Source of the DNA: Sinorhizobium mexicanum
GTDB taxonomy: Bacteria; Pseudomonadota; Alphaproteobacteria; Rhizobiales; Rhizobiaceae
NCBI RefSeq assembly: GCF_013488225.1
Contig: NZ_CP041238.1
Coordinates: 893,501-957,500, forward strand
DNA: 64,000 nucleotides
Reading direction: 5' to 3'
Both the position numbers and the translations under genes were made by a program. Positions 55,166-63,661 of the stretch are shown here, piece after piece (positions within the stretch are counted from its first letter, which is position 1; each line of letters opens with the position of its first letter). Under the pieces are notes generated by a model. It did not search any database, had not been told where the DNA came from, and saw only the letters and a list, made by a program, of their open reading frames with translations.

Positions 55166-57214
55166 ATGACCCTCTCGAAGGACCCGCTGCTCCAGCCATA
55201 TCGTCTAAAGCACTTGACCCTCAAGAACCGGATCATGTCGACGGCCCATGAGCCGGCCTATTCCGAGGACGGCATGCCGAAGGACCGCTATCGGCTCTAT
55301 CATCTGGAAAAGGCCAAGGGTGGAATAGCGCTGACGATGACGGCCGGATCGGCGATCGTTTCCGAGGACTCTCCGCCGGCTTTCGGAAATCTCCACGCCT
55401 ATGCCGATGAAATCGTGCCCTGGCTCAAGAAGATCGCCGACGACTGTCACGAGTACGGCACCGCGGTCATGATCCAGTTGACCCATCTCGGTCGCCGCAC
55501 AAGCTGGAACAAGGGCGACTGGCTGCCGGTGCTGAGCGCCTCTCCCGTCCGGGAACCGGCGCACCGGTCGTTTCCGAAGGAGATCGAGGAATGGGATATC
55601 GAGCGGATCGTGAGCGACTATGCAACGGCCGCCAGCCGCATGCAGGCCGCCGGTCTCGATGGTATCGAAATCGAGGCCTATGGCCATCTGATCGATAGCT
55701 TCTGGTCGCCAGCCACCAACCATCGTGACGACGAATATGGTGGTTCGCTCGACAATCGCCTGCGCTTCATGAATCTGGTTGTTGACGCCGTGCGCAAGGC
55801 GGTGGGTCCGGATTTCATCGTCGGCACGCGCATGGTCGCGGACGAAGACTGGGACAAGGGCCTGTCGAAGGAAGAAGGTGTGGAGATCGCGAGGCGACTC
55901 GCCGGTTCTGGCAAGATCGACTTTCTGAACATCATTCGCGGCCATCTCGAGCACGACGCCCCGCTCACCAAGGTAATCCCGATCCAGGGCATGGCTGCCT
56001 CGCCGCACCTCGATTTTGCCGGAGAGGTTCGGGCAGCGACGAAATTTCCGGTGTTCCATGCCGCCCGTATCGCCGATGTGGCGACGGCGCGGCATGCGAT
56101 CGCCGAGGGCAAGCTCGACATGGTCGGCATGACGCGCGCCCATATCGCCGACCCGTATATCGTCAGGAAGATCGAAGAGGGGCGCGAGGCCGAGATCCGT
56201 CCCTGCGTCGGCGCGACGTACTGTCTCGACCGCATCTATGAAGGCGGAGGCGCGCTTTGTATCCACAACGCGGCCACCGGACGCGAGGCGGTCGTGCCGC
56301 ACATCATCTCGAGAAGTGATGGCGCCCGCCGGCGTGCGGTTGTCGTCGGGGCGGGACCAGCCGGCCTCGAGGCGGCGCGCGTGCTCGCCGAGCGTGGTCA
56401 CTCGGTCGAGCTCCTGGAGGCGACTAGCGAGGCCGGCGGCCAGATCCTGCTTGCGGCACGAAACCCGCGTCGCAAGGAAATGATCGGCATTGTCGACTGG
56501 CGGCTTTCCGAACTTGAACGGCTCGGCGTTCCGATCCATTACAATGTCTTTGCCGGCTTGGAGGACGTGCTGGCACGCGAGCCGGATCTCGTTGTCGTTG
56601 CCACCGGCGGCATCGCCCAGAATCCGGCGCTTGAGACAGGCGGCGACCTCGTCGTTTCGAGCTGGGATATCATCGCGGGAGCAATGAAGCCCGAGGGACC
56701 GGTTCTGCTCTATGACGACAACGGCGCGCACAGCGGCATGACCGCTGCCGAACTGATAGCCAGGGCGGGCATCGAACTCGAAATCGTTTCGCCAGAGCGC
56801 ATGTTCGCACCCGAGATCGGCGGCATGAACCATGTTCCCTATGCGAAGATCTTCGCCGAGAAGAATGTGCGGGTAACGATCAACACGCGGCTGAAGTCGG
56901 TAAGACGCGACGGCAATTCGCTAGTTGCGACCTTGTTTTCGGATTTTTCGGAGACCGTTTCGATTGAGCGTCGGGTGGCGCAGGTGGTGGTCGAGCATGG
57001 CACAGTGCCGATGGCCGACCTCTATCTCGATCTCAAGCCACTATCCCGCAACCTTGGCGCGGTCGACTACAAGGCTCTCATCCGTCGCGAAAACCCGATG
57101 GCCGTGCGCAATCCGGAGGGGACGTTCGACCTCATTCGGATCGGCGACGCGGTGGCGAGCCGCAATATCCATGCCGGCATCTACGATGCATTGAGATACG
57201 GCGTTCTGTTCTGA
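55166..57214 (+). CDS. NADH:flavin oxidoreductase, DgcA/StcD-type demethylase
   Basis: 682 residues. Old-yellow-enzyme-like FMN barrel (about 8-345), Fe-S region with Cys347-x5-Cys353-x11-Cys365, then FAD/NAD-binding domains (from about 388: VVVGAGPAGLEAARVLAERG). The 2,4-dienoyl-CoA reductase/trimethylamine dehydrogenase family includes the dimethylglycine demethylase DgcA and the stachydrine/N-methylproline demethylase StcD, which it most resembles by the YCLDRIYEGG and LCIHNAATG segments (from memory). Oxidative N-demethylation is the likely reaction. Co-transcribed with the MttB-type gene. Confidence 0.85.
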   Translation: MTLSKDPLLQPYRLKHLTLKNRIMSTAHEPAYSEDGMPKDRYRLYHLEKAKGGIALTMTAGSAIVSEDSPPAFGNLHAYADEIVPWLKKIADDCHEYGTAVMIQLTHLGRRTSWNKGDWLPVLSASPVREPAHRSFPKEIEEWDIERIVSDYATAASRMQAAGLDGIEIEAYGHLIDSFWSPATNHRDDEYGGSLDNRLRFMNLVVDAVRKAVGPDFIVGTRMVADEDWDKGLSKEEGVEIARRLAGSGKIDFLNIIRGHLEHDAPLTKVIPIQGMAASPHLDFAGEVRAATKFPVFHAARIADVATARHAIAEGKLDMVGMTRAHIADPYIVRKIEEGREAEIRPCVGATYCLDRIYEGGGALCIHNAATGREAVVPHIISRSDGARRRAVVVGAGPAGLEAARVLAERGHSVELLEATSEAGGQILLAARNPRRKEMIGIVDWRLSELERLGVPIHYNVFAGLEDVLAREPDLVVVATGGIAQNPALETGGDLVVSSWDIIAGAMKPEGPVLLYDDNGAHSGMTAAELIARAGIELEIVSPERMFAPEIGGMNHVPYAKIFAEKNVRVTINTRLKSVRRDGNSLVATLFSDFSETVSIERRVAQVVVEHGTVPMADLYLDLKPLSRNLGAVDYKALIRRENPMAVRNPEGTFDLIRIGDAVASRNIHAGIYDALRYGVLF

Positions 57215-57236
57215 GGTGATTCTGTTTGACGCACGA

Positions 57237-57263
57237 GAAAAGCGGCGCAATGCGCCGCTTTTC
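57237..57263. terminator. Bidirectional terminator after the demethylase gene
   Basis: GAAAAGCGGCGC-AAT-GCGCCGCTTTTC, a perfect 12-bp stem with A/T-rich outer pairs giving TTTTC in both directions. It separates the demethylase gene from the convergent PRC-barrel gene. Confidence 0.85.
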
Positions 57264-57287
57264 AGGCTTGGGAGCAGGATGCTCAGT

Positions 57288-57923
57288 TTACTGCTGAGGT
57301 GACGGCTGCGTCGGTGCTGCCGGCGTTGTACCGGTCGAAGAAGTCGTCGATGTGTCTACCGGCTGCGCTGCATTGCGCTCGGCCATCATCTGCGATTTCG
57401 TCTTGAACTCCGGCGCTGCCTTCAGCGTGTCGGCCGTTTCGGTCGTGGTCAGCTTCAGCGCTGCTGTATCGGCCTGCTCGGAAATCTCGATCCGGTCGAA
57501 TGGGACAGCAACGTTCTTCTCGCCAATCCCGAGGAAGCCGCCAACACCGATCACGGCTGCTTCGACACCACCATCCTTCTTGATGAGCAGATCGTCGATT
57601 TTGCCGATGCTTTCATCGGCCGCATTGTAAACCGATTGGCCTACATAATCACTGGTAGCGATCTGATCGTCCGCCTGCTCGGTGAGATAGTCCGATTTGG
57701 CCGTTTTATCCGCAGGTGCCTCATTGCCAGCCGGTGGAGGAGTCTGGGCCTGATCGGCCGGAGGCTCCGTGGCAGGCGGTGTAGTGCCGCCCGGCTGCGT
57801 CTGCGTGGGTGCTGCCGGATTGGCCGGAGGTGTTGTTGTCTGCTGCGCGAAACTTGTCGGGGCGAAGGTAACGCCCACGAGAAGCGCGCCAGCCGCAACG
57901 GAAGATACAAGTTTCTTTGTCAT
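57288..57923 (-). CDS. Exported PRC-barrel domain protein
   Basis: 211 residues. Signal peptide (about 1-26, VSSVAAGALLVGVTFAPTSFA-Q), a Pro/Gln/Thr-rich linker (about 27-80), a PRC-barrel (about 88-160, DYVGQSVYNAADESIGKIDDLLIKKDGG...VIGVGGFLGIGEKNVAVPFD), and a Thr/Pro/Ala-rich tail. Rhizobia encode many such periplasmic PRC-barrel proteins; the role is unknown, possibly envelope stress. ATG 57923 with GAAAGG upstream gives a clean signal peptide. Confidence 0.85.
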   Translation of the reverse strand: MTKKLVSSVAAGALLVGVTFAPTSFAQQTTTPPANPAAPTQTQPGGTTPPATEPPADQAQTPPPAGNEAPADKTAKSDYLTEQADDQIATSDYVGQSVYNAADESIGKIDDLLIKKDGGVEAAVIGVGGFLGIGEKNVAVPFDRIEISEQADTAALKLTTTETADTLKAAPEFKTKSQMMAERNAAQPVDTSTTSSTGTTPAAPTQPSPQQ

Positions 57924-58503
57924 ATCAGACTGCCTTTCGTTGACGTTGTCGACCACCCCGCGGCGTCGGGCGAGCGGCCTGCCCCACCGCGCTGGTGATA
58001 CTCAAGCAACGTCCGGCAGCGAAATCAGTTCCGTAAAAAATGCAAACGTCCGTACTAGGCAATTGACGGCGATTCTACCTTAGGACGCTTTGTCTTGGCA
58101 GCATCGATCGGACGGTCACTGTATTTCGCAAAGTCGGCTAATAAAGTTGTTGCTTTGTTTAGATGTGGCTAAAACTAGCCAGGCTGGCATGTGTTCTCCG
58201 GTCATCCTTGCGAAATACTTGAGAGAGCGACGAAAATCACTTTATAGATCCCGGATAGAGATTGATCCGGGATCTTCAAGTGCTGCCGCAAATGGGGTCG
58301 CCGTGGTAGCGTCTGATGACGTTCTGGGTCACTATGACTTAGTCTAATACGCCAGAGCGGGATGCGGGCGGAAAACCGCACACACGGTTCCTCATCGCGC
58401 ACCGGAGCAATTCCAGGAAAAGTGTGTAACGTTTTTCCGTCCGGAATTGAGTGGTTTCAAAGAGTTAGATCATTTCACTGCTTCAATGAAACAATGAAAT
58501 GCT
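57924..58503. other. Intergenic region between PRC-barrel gene and dehydratase operon
   Basis: 580 bp. The first third is ordinary; 58100-58260 is AT-richer and includes a perfect hairpin (58246-58275). From 58354 to 58505 three palindromic modules follow one another. The 85-codon open frame at 58090-58347 shows no recognisable domain and I do not call it. Confidence 0.5.
58246..58275. terminator. Orphan perfect hairpin, possible terminator or operator
   Basis: AGATCCCGGAT-N8-ATCCGGGATCT, an 11-bp perfect stem. No U-tract follows on either strand, and it is not next to a gene end, so its role is unclear. Confidence 0.4.
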
Positions 58504-58505
58504 CT
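58354..58505. repeat. Mosaic of three palindromic modules
   Basis: Module 1 (58354-58404) GCGGGATGCGGGCGGAAAAC...CACACGGTTCCTCATCGC; module 2 (58405-58449) CAATTCCAGGAAAAGTGTG...TTTTCCGTCCGGAATTG, related to 38448-38500; module 3 (58461-58505) AGAGTTAGATCATTTCA...TGAAATGCTCT, related to 22526-22564. The end of module 3 overlaps the stop codon of the dehydratase. Confidence 0.65.
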
Positions 58506-60228
58506 AATGGCTCTCGCGTTGCACGTCGCTGCCGCTCTTGCCGACGAGGAAGTCGAGGTCGGCGCCCTTATCGGCCTGCAGCACGGTCTCGTGATAAAGC
58601 TTGTAGTAGCCGCGTTGCCATCTCTGCTCCGGCGGCTGCCAGGCGGCCATGCGCGCCGCGAACTCCTCCTCGCTGACGAGAAGATTCAACTCGCCCTTCA
58701 TGGCATCGAGACGGATGCGGTCGCCGGTCTTGACGATCGCAAGCGGACCGCCGGCATTGGCTTCCGGGCTCACGTGCAGGACCACGGTGCCGAAGGCAGT
58801 GCCCGACATGCGTGCATCCGAAACGCGCACCATGTCGCGAACGCCCTTTTCGACGAGCCGGCGCGGGATCGGCATGTTTCCGACTTCCGCCATGCCGGGA
58901 TAACCCTTCGGGCCGCAGCCCTTGAGCACGAGGATCGTATCCTCGGTTACCGGCAGGTCCGGGTCATCGATCTTGGCCTTGAGGTCTTCAATTGTCTCGA
59001 AGACATAGGCCGGGCCCTCGTGCGCGAGCAGGTGCTCGCTCGCTGCCGACGGCTTTATGACCGCGCCGTTCGGGGCGAGGTTGCCCTTCAGCACGCGAAT
59101 GCCGGCGGCGGCGCGCAGCGGGTTATCGAGCGGGCGGATGACGTCGTCATTGTAGACCTCGGCACCTTCCCAATATTTGCTGATCGGCACGCCAAAAACC
59201 GTCGGCGCGTCTGCATGAAGCAGATGCCGGATACGGTTCATCACCGCCGGGAGGCCGCCCGCATAGGCGAGATCCTCGATAAGATACTTACCCGACGGCA
59301 TGCAGTTGACGATGCAGGGAACCCGGCCGCCGACGCGATCGAAGTCTTCAAGACAGAGGTCGACCCCGGCGCGTCCGGCAATTGCGAGCATGTGCACGAC
59401 GGCGTTCGTCGATCCGCCGACGGCGGCGTTTGCGATGATGCCGTTTTCGAAGTTATGCTTCGTCAGGATTTTCGACAGTCGAAGATCCTCGTGCACCATC
59501 TCGACGATCCGCTTGCCGGTCATGTGTGCAAGCGCCATGCGGCGCGCGTCGACAGCGGGAAGGGCTGCGTTGGTCGGGAGCGAAAGACCCATCGCTTCCA
59601 CCACCGAGGCCATGGTAGTCGCGGTGCCCATCGTCATGCAGACGCCGGGCGAACGCGACATTCCGCTTTCGGCAGCCATGAATTCCTGCAGGCTCATTTC
59701 GCCCGCCCGCACGGCTTCCGAGAATTTCCAGACATCCGTGCCCGAGCCGATGTCCTTGCCCTTCCACTTGCCGTTCAGCATCGGCCCGGAGGAAACGACG
59801 ATCGTCGGGAGGTCGACGGAGGCGGCGCCCATCAACTGGCCCGGGGTTGTCTTGTCGCACCCGCCGAGTAGCACCACGCCGTCTATCCCGTGGGCGCGGA
59901 TCGCTTCTTCGACGTCCATCGCCAGAAGGTTGCGGAAAAGCATGGCGGTCGGGCGCATCTGCGTCTCGCCGAGCGAGGAAACGGGAAACTCGACCGGAAA
60001 ACCACCGGCCTCCCAGACGCCGCGTTTGACGCCTTCGGCCAGAACGCGCAGGTGGCTGTTGCAGGGGGTGAGCTCGGACCAGGTGTTGCAGATGCCTATG
60101 ATCGGGCGCCCGTCGAAAGCATGATCCGGGAACCCCTGGTTTTTCATCCAGGACCGATGGATGAAGCCGTCCTTGTGCGTCCCGCCATACCAGTGGCGGC
60201 TTCTCAGTTCCTTTTTCTTTTCGCTCAT
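58504..60228 (-). CDS. IlvD/Edd-family sugar acid dehydratase (galactonate/arabinonate type)
   Basis: 574 residues. The [2Fe-2S] ligands are Cys56 (TPCNSH), Cys124 (GGCDKTTPG) and Cys197 (GVCMTMG), the same spacing as in the L-arabinonate dehydratase of Rhizobium leguminosarum as I recall it. It dehydrates an aldonate to 2-keto-3-deoxy acid. Neighbouring dgoK and KDPGal aldolase make D-galactonate the most likely substrate, with L-arabinonate or D-fuconate as alternatives. ATG 60228 has GGGAGGG upstream. Last gene of a five-gene operon. Confidence 0.88.
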   Translation of the reverse strand: MSEKKKELRSRHWYGGTHKDGFIHRSWMKNQGFPDHAFDGRPIIGICNTWSELTPCNSHLRVLAEGVKRGVWEAGGFPVEFPVSSLGETQMRPTAMLFRNLLAMDVEEAIRAHGIDGVVLLGGCDKTTPGQLMGAASVDLPTIVVSSGPMLNGKWKGKDIGSGTDVWKFSEAVRAGEMSLQEFMAAESGMSRSPGVCMTMGTATTMASVVEAMGLSLPTNAALPAVDARRMALAHMTGKRIVEMVHEDLRLSKILTKHNFENGIIANAAVGGSTNAVVHMLAIAGRAGVDLCLEDFDRVGGRVPCIVNCMPSGKYLIEDLAYAGGLPAVMNRIRHLLHADAPTVFGVPISKYWEGAEVYNDDVIRPLDNPLRAAAGIRVLKGNLAPNGAVIKPSAASEHLLAHEGPAYVFETIEDLKAKIDDPDLPVTEDTILVLKGCGPKGYPGMAEVGNMPIPRRLVEKGVRDMVRVSDARMSGTAFGTVVLHVSPEANAGGPLAIVKTGDRIRLDAMKGELNLLVSEEEFAARMAAWQPPEQRWQRGYYKLYHETVLQADKGADLDFLVGKSGSDVQRESH

Positions 60229-60312
60229 CCGAGCCCTCCCTTCCATGGCGATTCATCGCATGGCGAAATTGTATGACTTTTTGGCGGCCCGAATACCAGC
60301 ACTTGTTATAGG

Positions 60313-61197
60313 TCAGAGCAGAAACGCCGGCTCGAAACGGCCTTTGACCTCGATGCCGAGATCGAAAGTTTTTCCGGCATCGGGATCGGCCGCCCGCGCG
60401 GCCTCGTCCAACCCCTGCGAGGCCGAGGTTATGAGCAGCCGGTCAGCCTTCGCTCCGATGAAGGCCGGGCAGCTTGGTTGCGTCGCGGGAACGGCGTAGC
60501 GGGCGATCCTCTGGCCGTCCGGCTTATAGACGTCGACGGAGCTTGCGCCCCAGCGGGCGTTCCAGATCAGCCCGTCGGCATCGCAGACCGCGCCGTCGAC
60601 GTCTCCGGGAGACGTGCTCTCGTCGGAAAGGATAACGGCATCCCCGATCGGAAGGGCGGTCGCGGGATCAATATCGACGCGCATCAGACGGTTGACGACC
60701 GAATCGGTGAAATAGGCCGTGGCGCCATCGGGCGAGAAACAAATGGCGTTTGGAATGCTGATATTGCTGTAGAGCTTGGTCACGCGATTGCCGGCGACAT
60801 GGTAGATCGCACCCGAATTCCTTTCGGCCTTCCGTCCCATCGTGCCGATCCAGAGAGCGCCGGATGGATGGACGCGACCGTCATTGGAGCGGTTGACCGG
60901 CTTGTCTTCAAGCGTGGTGAAAAGGGAGAGCTTGCCAGTTTCCGTGTCGCGAAGGAAAAGCCCCTGGTCCGACGCGATCAACTGCCGGGCGGGATCGATG
61001 ACGGCAAGCACACTGCCAAGAAAGGGCAGGGTGTGAACCGTCTTTCGGCCGCTTTCGACATGCAGCTCATGCAGTTCCCGGCCCGTGATATTGAACCACC
61101 AGGCGGTGCCGCTGCCGGGATCGAAGGTCGGACCTTCGCCGAGCTCGGAGCCGAAATCGCAGAGGACGCGGCCGGAGAAGGGAACGGGATCTGTCAT
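60313..61197 (-). CDS. SMP-30/gluconolactonase-family sugar lactonase
   Basis: 294 residues, a six-bladed propeller lactonase. Metal ligands are expected at Glu in GEGPTFD, Asn in RSNDGRVHP and at IPNAICFSPDG, and Asp in GDVDGAVCDADG. It would open the aldonolactone made by the upstream dehydrogenase. Its start overlaps the aldolase stop (TGATG), showing coupling. Confidence 0.9.
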   Translation of the reverse strand: MTDPVPFSGRVLCDFGSELGEGPTFDPGSGTAWWFNITGRELHELHVESGRKTVHTLPFLGSVLAVIDPARQLIASDQGLFLRDTETGKLSLFTTLEDKPVNRSNDGRVHPSGALWIGTMGRKAERNSGAIYHVAGNRVTKLYSNISIPNAICFSPDGATAYFTDSVVNRLMRVDIDPATALPIGDAVILSDESTSPGDVDGAVCDADGLIWNARWGASSVDVYKPDGQRIARYAVPATQPSCPAFIGAKADRLLITSASQGLDEAARAADPDAGKTFDLGIEVKGRFEPAFLL

Positions 61198-61832
61198 CAC
61201 CGGCCTCCATAAACAGTGTCATAGGCTTCGAGCGTCGCCTTCGCCCGCTGTTCAACCTCCGCTGCATTCATGCCAGGCTTGTAGAGGCTAGAGCCGAGGC
61301 CGAAGCTGCGAATGCCGATCTTGGCATAGTCGGCGAAGTTGCTCTCCGACACGCCGCCGACGGCTGCGACCTCGACATCGGTTGGAAGAACGGTGCGGAT
61401 CGCCGCGATGCCCGAGGGGCCGAGTACGCTCGCAGGAAAGAACTTGAGAGCGGTCGCACCCGCGCCTGCGGCTGCCAGCGCCTCGGTCGGCGTGAACACG
61501 CCCGGCATCGTGACCATGCCTTTCGCCGCGGCAAGCCTGATCACCGACTGTTCGACATTGGGGCTCACCATCAACCGTCCGCCGATGTCGGCGAGTTGTT
61601 CCACCTGCGCTGTCGTCAGCACGGTTCCTGCGCCGATAAGGCAGCCGGCCGGTGCCATCTTCACGGCCATTTCGATGGAACGGAACGGGTCGGGCGAGTT
61701 CAGCGGGATTTCAATTGCAGTGAAGCCCGTCTCGATCAGCGCGCCGACGACGCCTTCAGTTTCGGTTGGTTTGAGCCCGCGCAAGATGGCGACCAGCGGA
61801 TATTTCATCGGTGGGAGGGGGATGCGATTCAT
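61197..61832 (-). CDS. dgoA: 2-dehydro-3-deoxy-6-phosphogalactonate aldolase
   Basis: 211 residues, KDPG/KDPGal aldolase family (class I). Schiff-base Lys130 in ALKFFPA, catalytic Glu41 in IEIPLNSPDP, phosphate-binding region AVGGVSESN. It cleaves KDPGal to pyruvate and D-glyceraldehyde 3-phosphate. The IEIPLNSPDPFRSI variant and adjacent dgoK favour KDPGal over KDPG. It begins 13 bp after the dgoK stop. Confidence 0.92.
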   Translation of the reverse strand: MNRIPLPPMKYPLVAILRGLKPTETEGVVGALIETGFTAIEIPLNSPDPFRSIEMAVKMAPAGCLIGAGTVLTTAQVEQLADIGGRLMVSPNVEQSVIRLAAAKGMVTMPGVFTPTEALAAAGAGATALKFFPASVLGPSGIAAIRTVLPTDVEVAAVGGVSESNFADYAKIGIRSFGLGSSLYKPGMNAAEVEQRAKATLEAYDTVYGGR

Positions 61833-61845
61833 CTTCTTTCTTTCG

Positions 61846-62763
61846 TCAAAGGGGCCAAATGGCGCCGGCGGCGGCGGAGAGGCCGGCCCGCACCGCGTCA
61901 TCGGCGTCGACATGCTGAACTTTGAGGCCCTGGCTTTCGAGGGCCGCATGATAGAGTGCGCCGAGCGGGCCCGATGCGACGAGGCAAATCCCGTCGATCG
62001 ATCCCGCCGTTGCAAGGGCGCCTGCGATCTCGACGCCGATCATGGTGCCGGAGAGCCGCGCCTTGGCGTCGGTGGCGCTGATCCCGTGGAGAAGCTGTCC
62101 CGCCCGGACTGAAAAAAGCAGGTTCGTGGCGAGAGCCGGATTCCGCGTCGCCTCTGACACGGCTTCGAGAAAGGCGGGATCGTTGCCGGCGAGCGCGCCC
62201 CCGTCCGATACGGAATTGCTGAGAATTGAGTGACGCGAGACGACATCGAACAACTCGCCGGTCATGAAGGTGGAAAAGCCCTCGACCGTCTCGCCGCTCA
62301 AGCGGACCCATTTGCTGTGCGTACCTGGCATGCATACGAGGTGCCGACCGGTGCCGAGCGTACCGGCGGCGCCGAGAAGCTGGGTTTCTTCGCCGCGCAT
62401 CACATCCGGATGGCGCATGTCGCGCTGGGCAAGGCCCGGTAGTATTCGGATATCGCGGTCGACGTCCGGGACGGAAATAGCGCTGCCGGCAATCGCGCTT
62501 AGGGCGGCCGGTGTATCGAGGTAACCCGCCTCCCTCCAACCCTGGCGGGCACCGGCCATTCCGCAAATGACGATCGGGAGATGGCCGGGAGCATCGGTCG
62601 CGGCGAGATGTGCGTCGAGAACTGCGTGGAAACCGACCTTCGCCGCCGTTGTCATGCCTTCCGCACTGCGGCGTTCCGCAAGGACGGCGCCATCTTCGCC
62701 GATGATCCACAGCCGGAAGCTCGTGGTTCCCCAATCGACCGCAGCATAATAGCCTGCCGTCAT
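61846..62763 (-). CDS. dgoK: 2-dehydro-3-deoxygalactonokinase
   Basis: 305 residues, DgoK family of the actin/hexokinase fold. VDWGTTSFRLW phosphate-1 motif at the N-terminus, GMAGARQGW, CMPGTHSKWV and the C-terminal LVASGPLGALYHAAL. It phosphorylates 2-keto-3-deoxygalactonate at position 6. Its start overlaps the SDR stop (TGATG). Confidence 0.95.
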   Translation of the reverse strand: MTAGYYAAVDWGTTSFRLWIIGEDGAVLAERRSAEGMTTAAKVGFHAVLDAHLAATDAPGHLPIVICGMAGARQGWREAGYLDTPAALSAIAGSAISVPDVDRDIRILPGLAQRDMRHPDVMRGEETQLLGAAGTLGTGRHLVCMPGTHSKWVRLSGETVEGFSTFMTGELFDVVSRHSILSNSVSDGGALAGNDPAFLEAVSEATRNPALATNLLFSVRAGQLLHGISATDAKARLSGTMIGVEIAGALATAGSIDGICLVASGPLGALYHAALESQGLKVQHVDADDAVRAGLSAAAGAIWPL

Positions 62764-63533
62764 CAAAATACGCCTCCATCGATGATCATGGTCTGGGCCG
62801 TCATCGCCGCCGAGCAGTCCGAAGCCAGATAGAGGCAAGGCCCCACGAGGTCGTCGGCGGTCAACATGCGTTTCAGGCACTGTTTCTCTTGCATGCGCGC
62901 AATCGCGTCATCGTCCAGCCATAGCCGCTTCTGCCGTTCGGTAACGATCATGCCGGGCAGGATCGCGTTGACGCGAATATTGTCCGGGCCGAGTTTCCCG
63001 GCGAGCGACTTGGTGAGCCCGACGATGCCGGCTTTCGCCGTCGCGTAGGCGGGTACATCCGGCATGTTGAGCATGAAGGCGATGGACGAGAAGTTGATGA
63101 TCGACCCGCCGCCGGCGCGCCGCATGTGGGGCGCCACTGCCTGGCTCATGAAGAAGAGGTGCCTGAGATTGACGGACAGGCTTTCGTCCCAGCTCTCTTC
63201 GGTGACCGCTTCCAATGGCTGGCGGTCGTCGCGTGCGGCATTGTTGACGAGCACACGGATCGAGCCGAGCGTGCTGGCCGCGGCATCGACGGCCGCTTTC
63301 AATGTGGGGACCTGTCTGAGATCGGCGCGAATGAACAGCGGTTTTCTTCCCGTTTCGGCGGCCAGCTTCTCGCAAAGCGCCAGGCTCTCTTCCTCTGCGA
63401 TGTCGATGAAGGCGACGCGCGCACCTTGCCGCGAGAAAGCTTCCACCAGGGCGGCGCCTATGCCCGACCCTCCACCGGTTATGAGCACGCCGTTGTTTTG
63501 CAGGTCGGGAAACTGACCGCTCGGCAATGGCAT
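62763..63533 (-). CDS. SDR-family sugar dehydrogenase (galactose dehydrogenase candidate)
   Basis: 256 residues, classical SDR: TGGGSGIG at 19-26, NNAA at 97-100, Ser149/150 in NFSS, Tyr163 and Lys167 in YATAK. First gene of the operon, so probably the enzyme that oxidises the sugar (D-galactose by pathway logic) to its lactone with NAD(P)+. ATG 63533 has GGGGGAA upstream; a further ATG at 63572 overlaps the putative operator. Confidence 0.9.
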   Translation of the reverse strand: MPLPSGQFPDLQNNGVLITGGGSGIGAALVEAFSRQGARVAFIDIAEEESLALCEKLAAETGRKPLFIRADLRQVPTLKAAVDAAASTLGSIRVLVNNAARDDRQPLEAVTEESWDESLSVNLRHLFFMSQAVAPHMRRAGGGSIINFSSIAFMLNMPDVPAYATAKAGIVGLTKSLAGKLGPDNIRVNAILPGMIVTERQKRLWLDDDAIARMQEKQCLKRMLTADDLVGPCLYLASDCSAAMTAQTMIIDGGVF

Positions 63534-63559
63534 GATTTCCCCCGTGTAGATATTGGGAT

Positions 63560-63582
63560 GGAACAGTTCCATTATGTGGAAC
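63560..63582. promoter_or_regulatory. Overlapping palindromes, IclR operator candidate
   Basis: GGAAC-A-GTTCC at 63560-63570 and GTTCCA-TTATG-TGGAAC at 63566-63582 share a GTTCC arm. They lie between the SDR operon and the divergent IclR gene, close to the SDR start. A further TGGAA occurs at 63597-63601. IclR-family operators are often such TGGAAN-type palindromes. Confidence 0.6.
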
Positions 63583-63661
63583 GCTGTTTTATTATCTGGA
63601 ATTATCGCGCCATTGCTTTTATCCTGTCAAGCCGCGATGCCGCTGATCGAAGCCTGATGAT

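Noticed and set aside
58090..58347. 85-codon frame in the large intergenic region
   Set aside because: No domain and no convincing ribosome site; kept only as part of the intergenic note.
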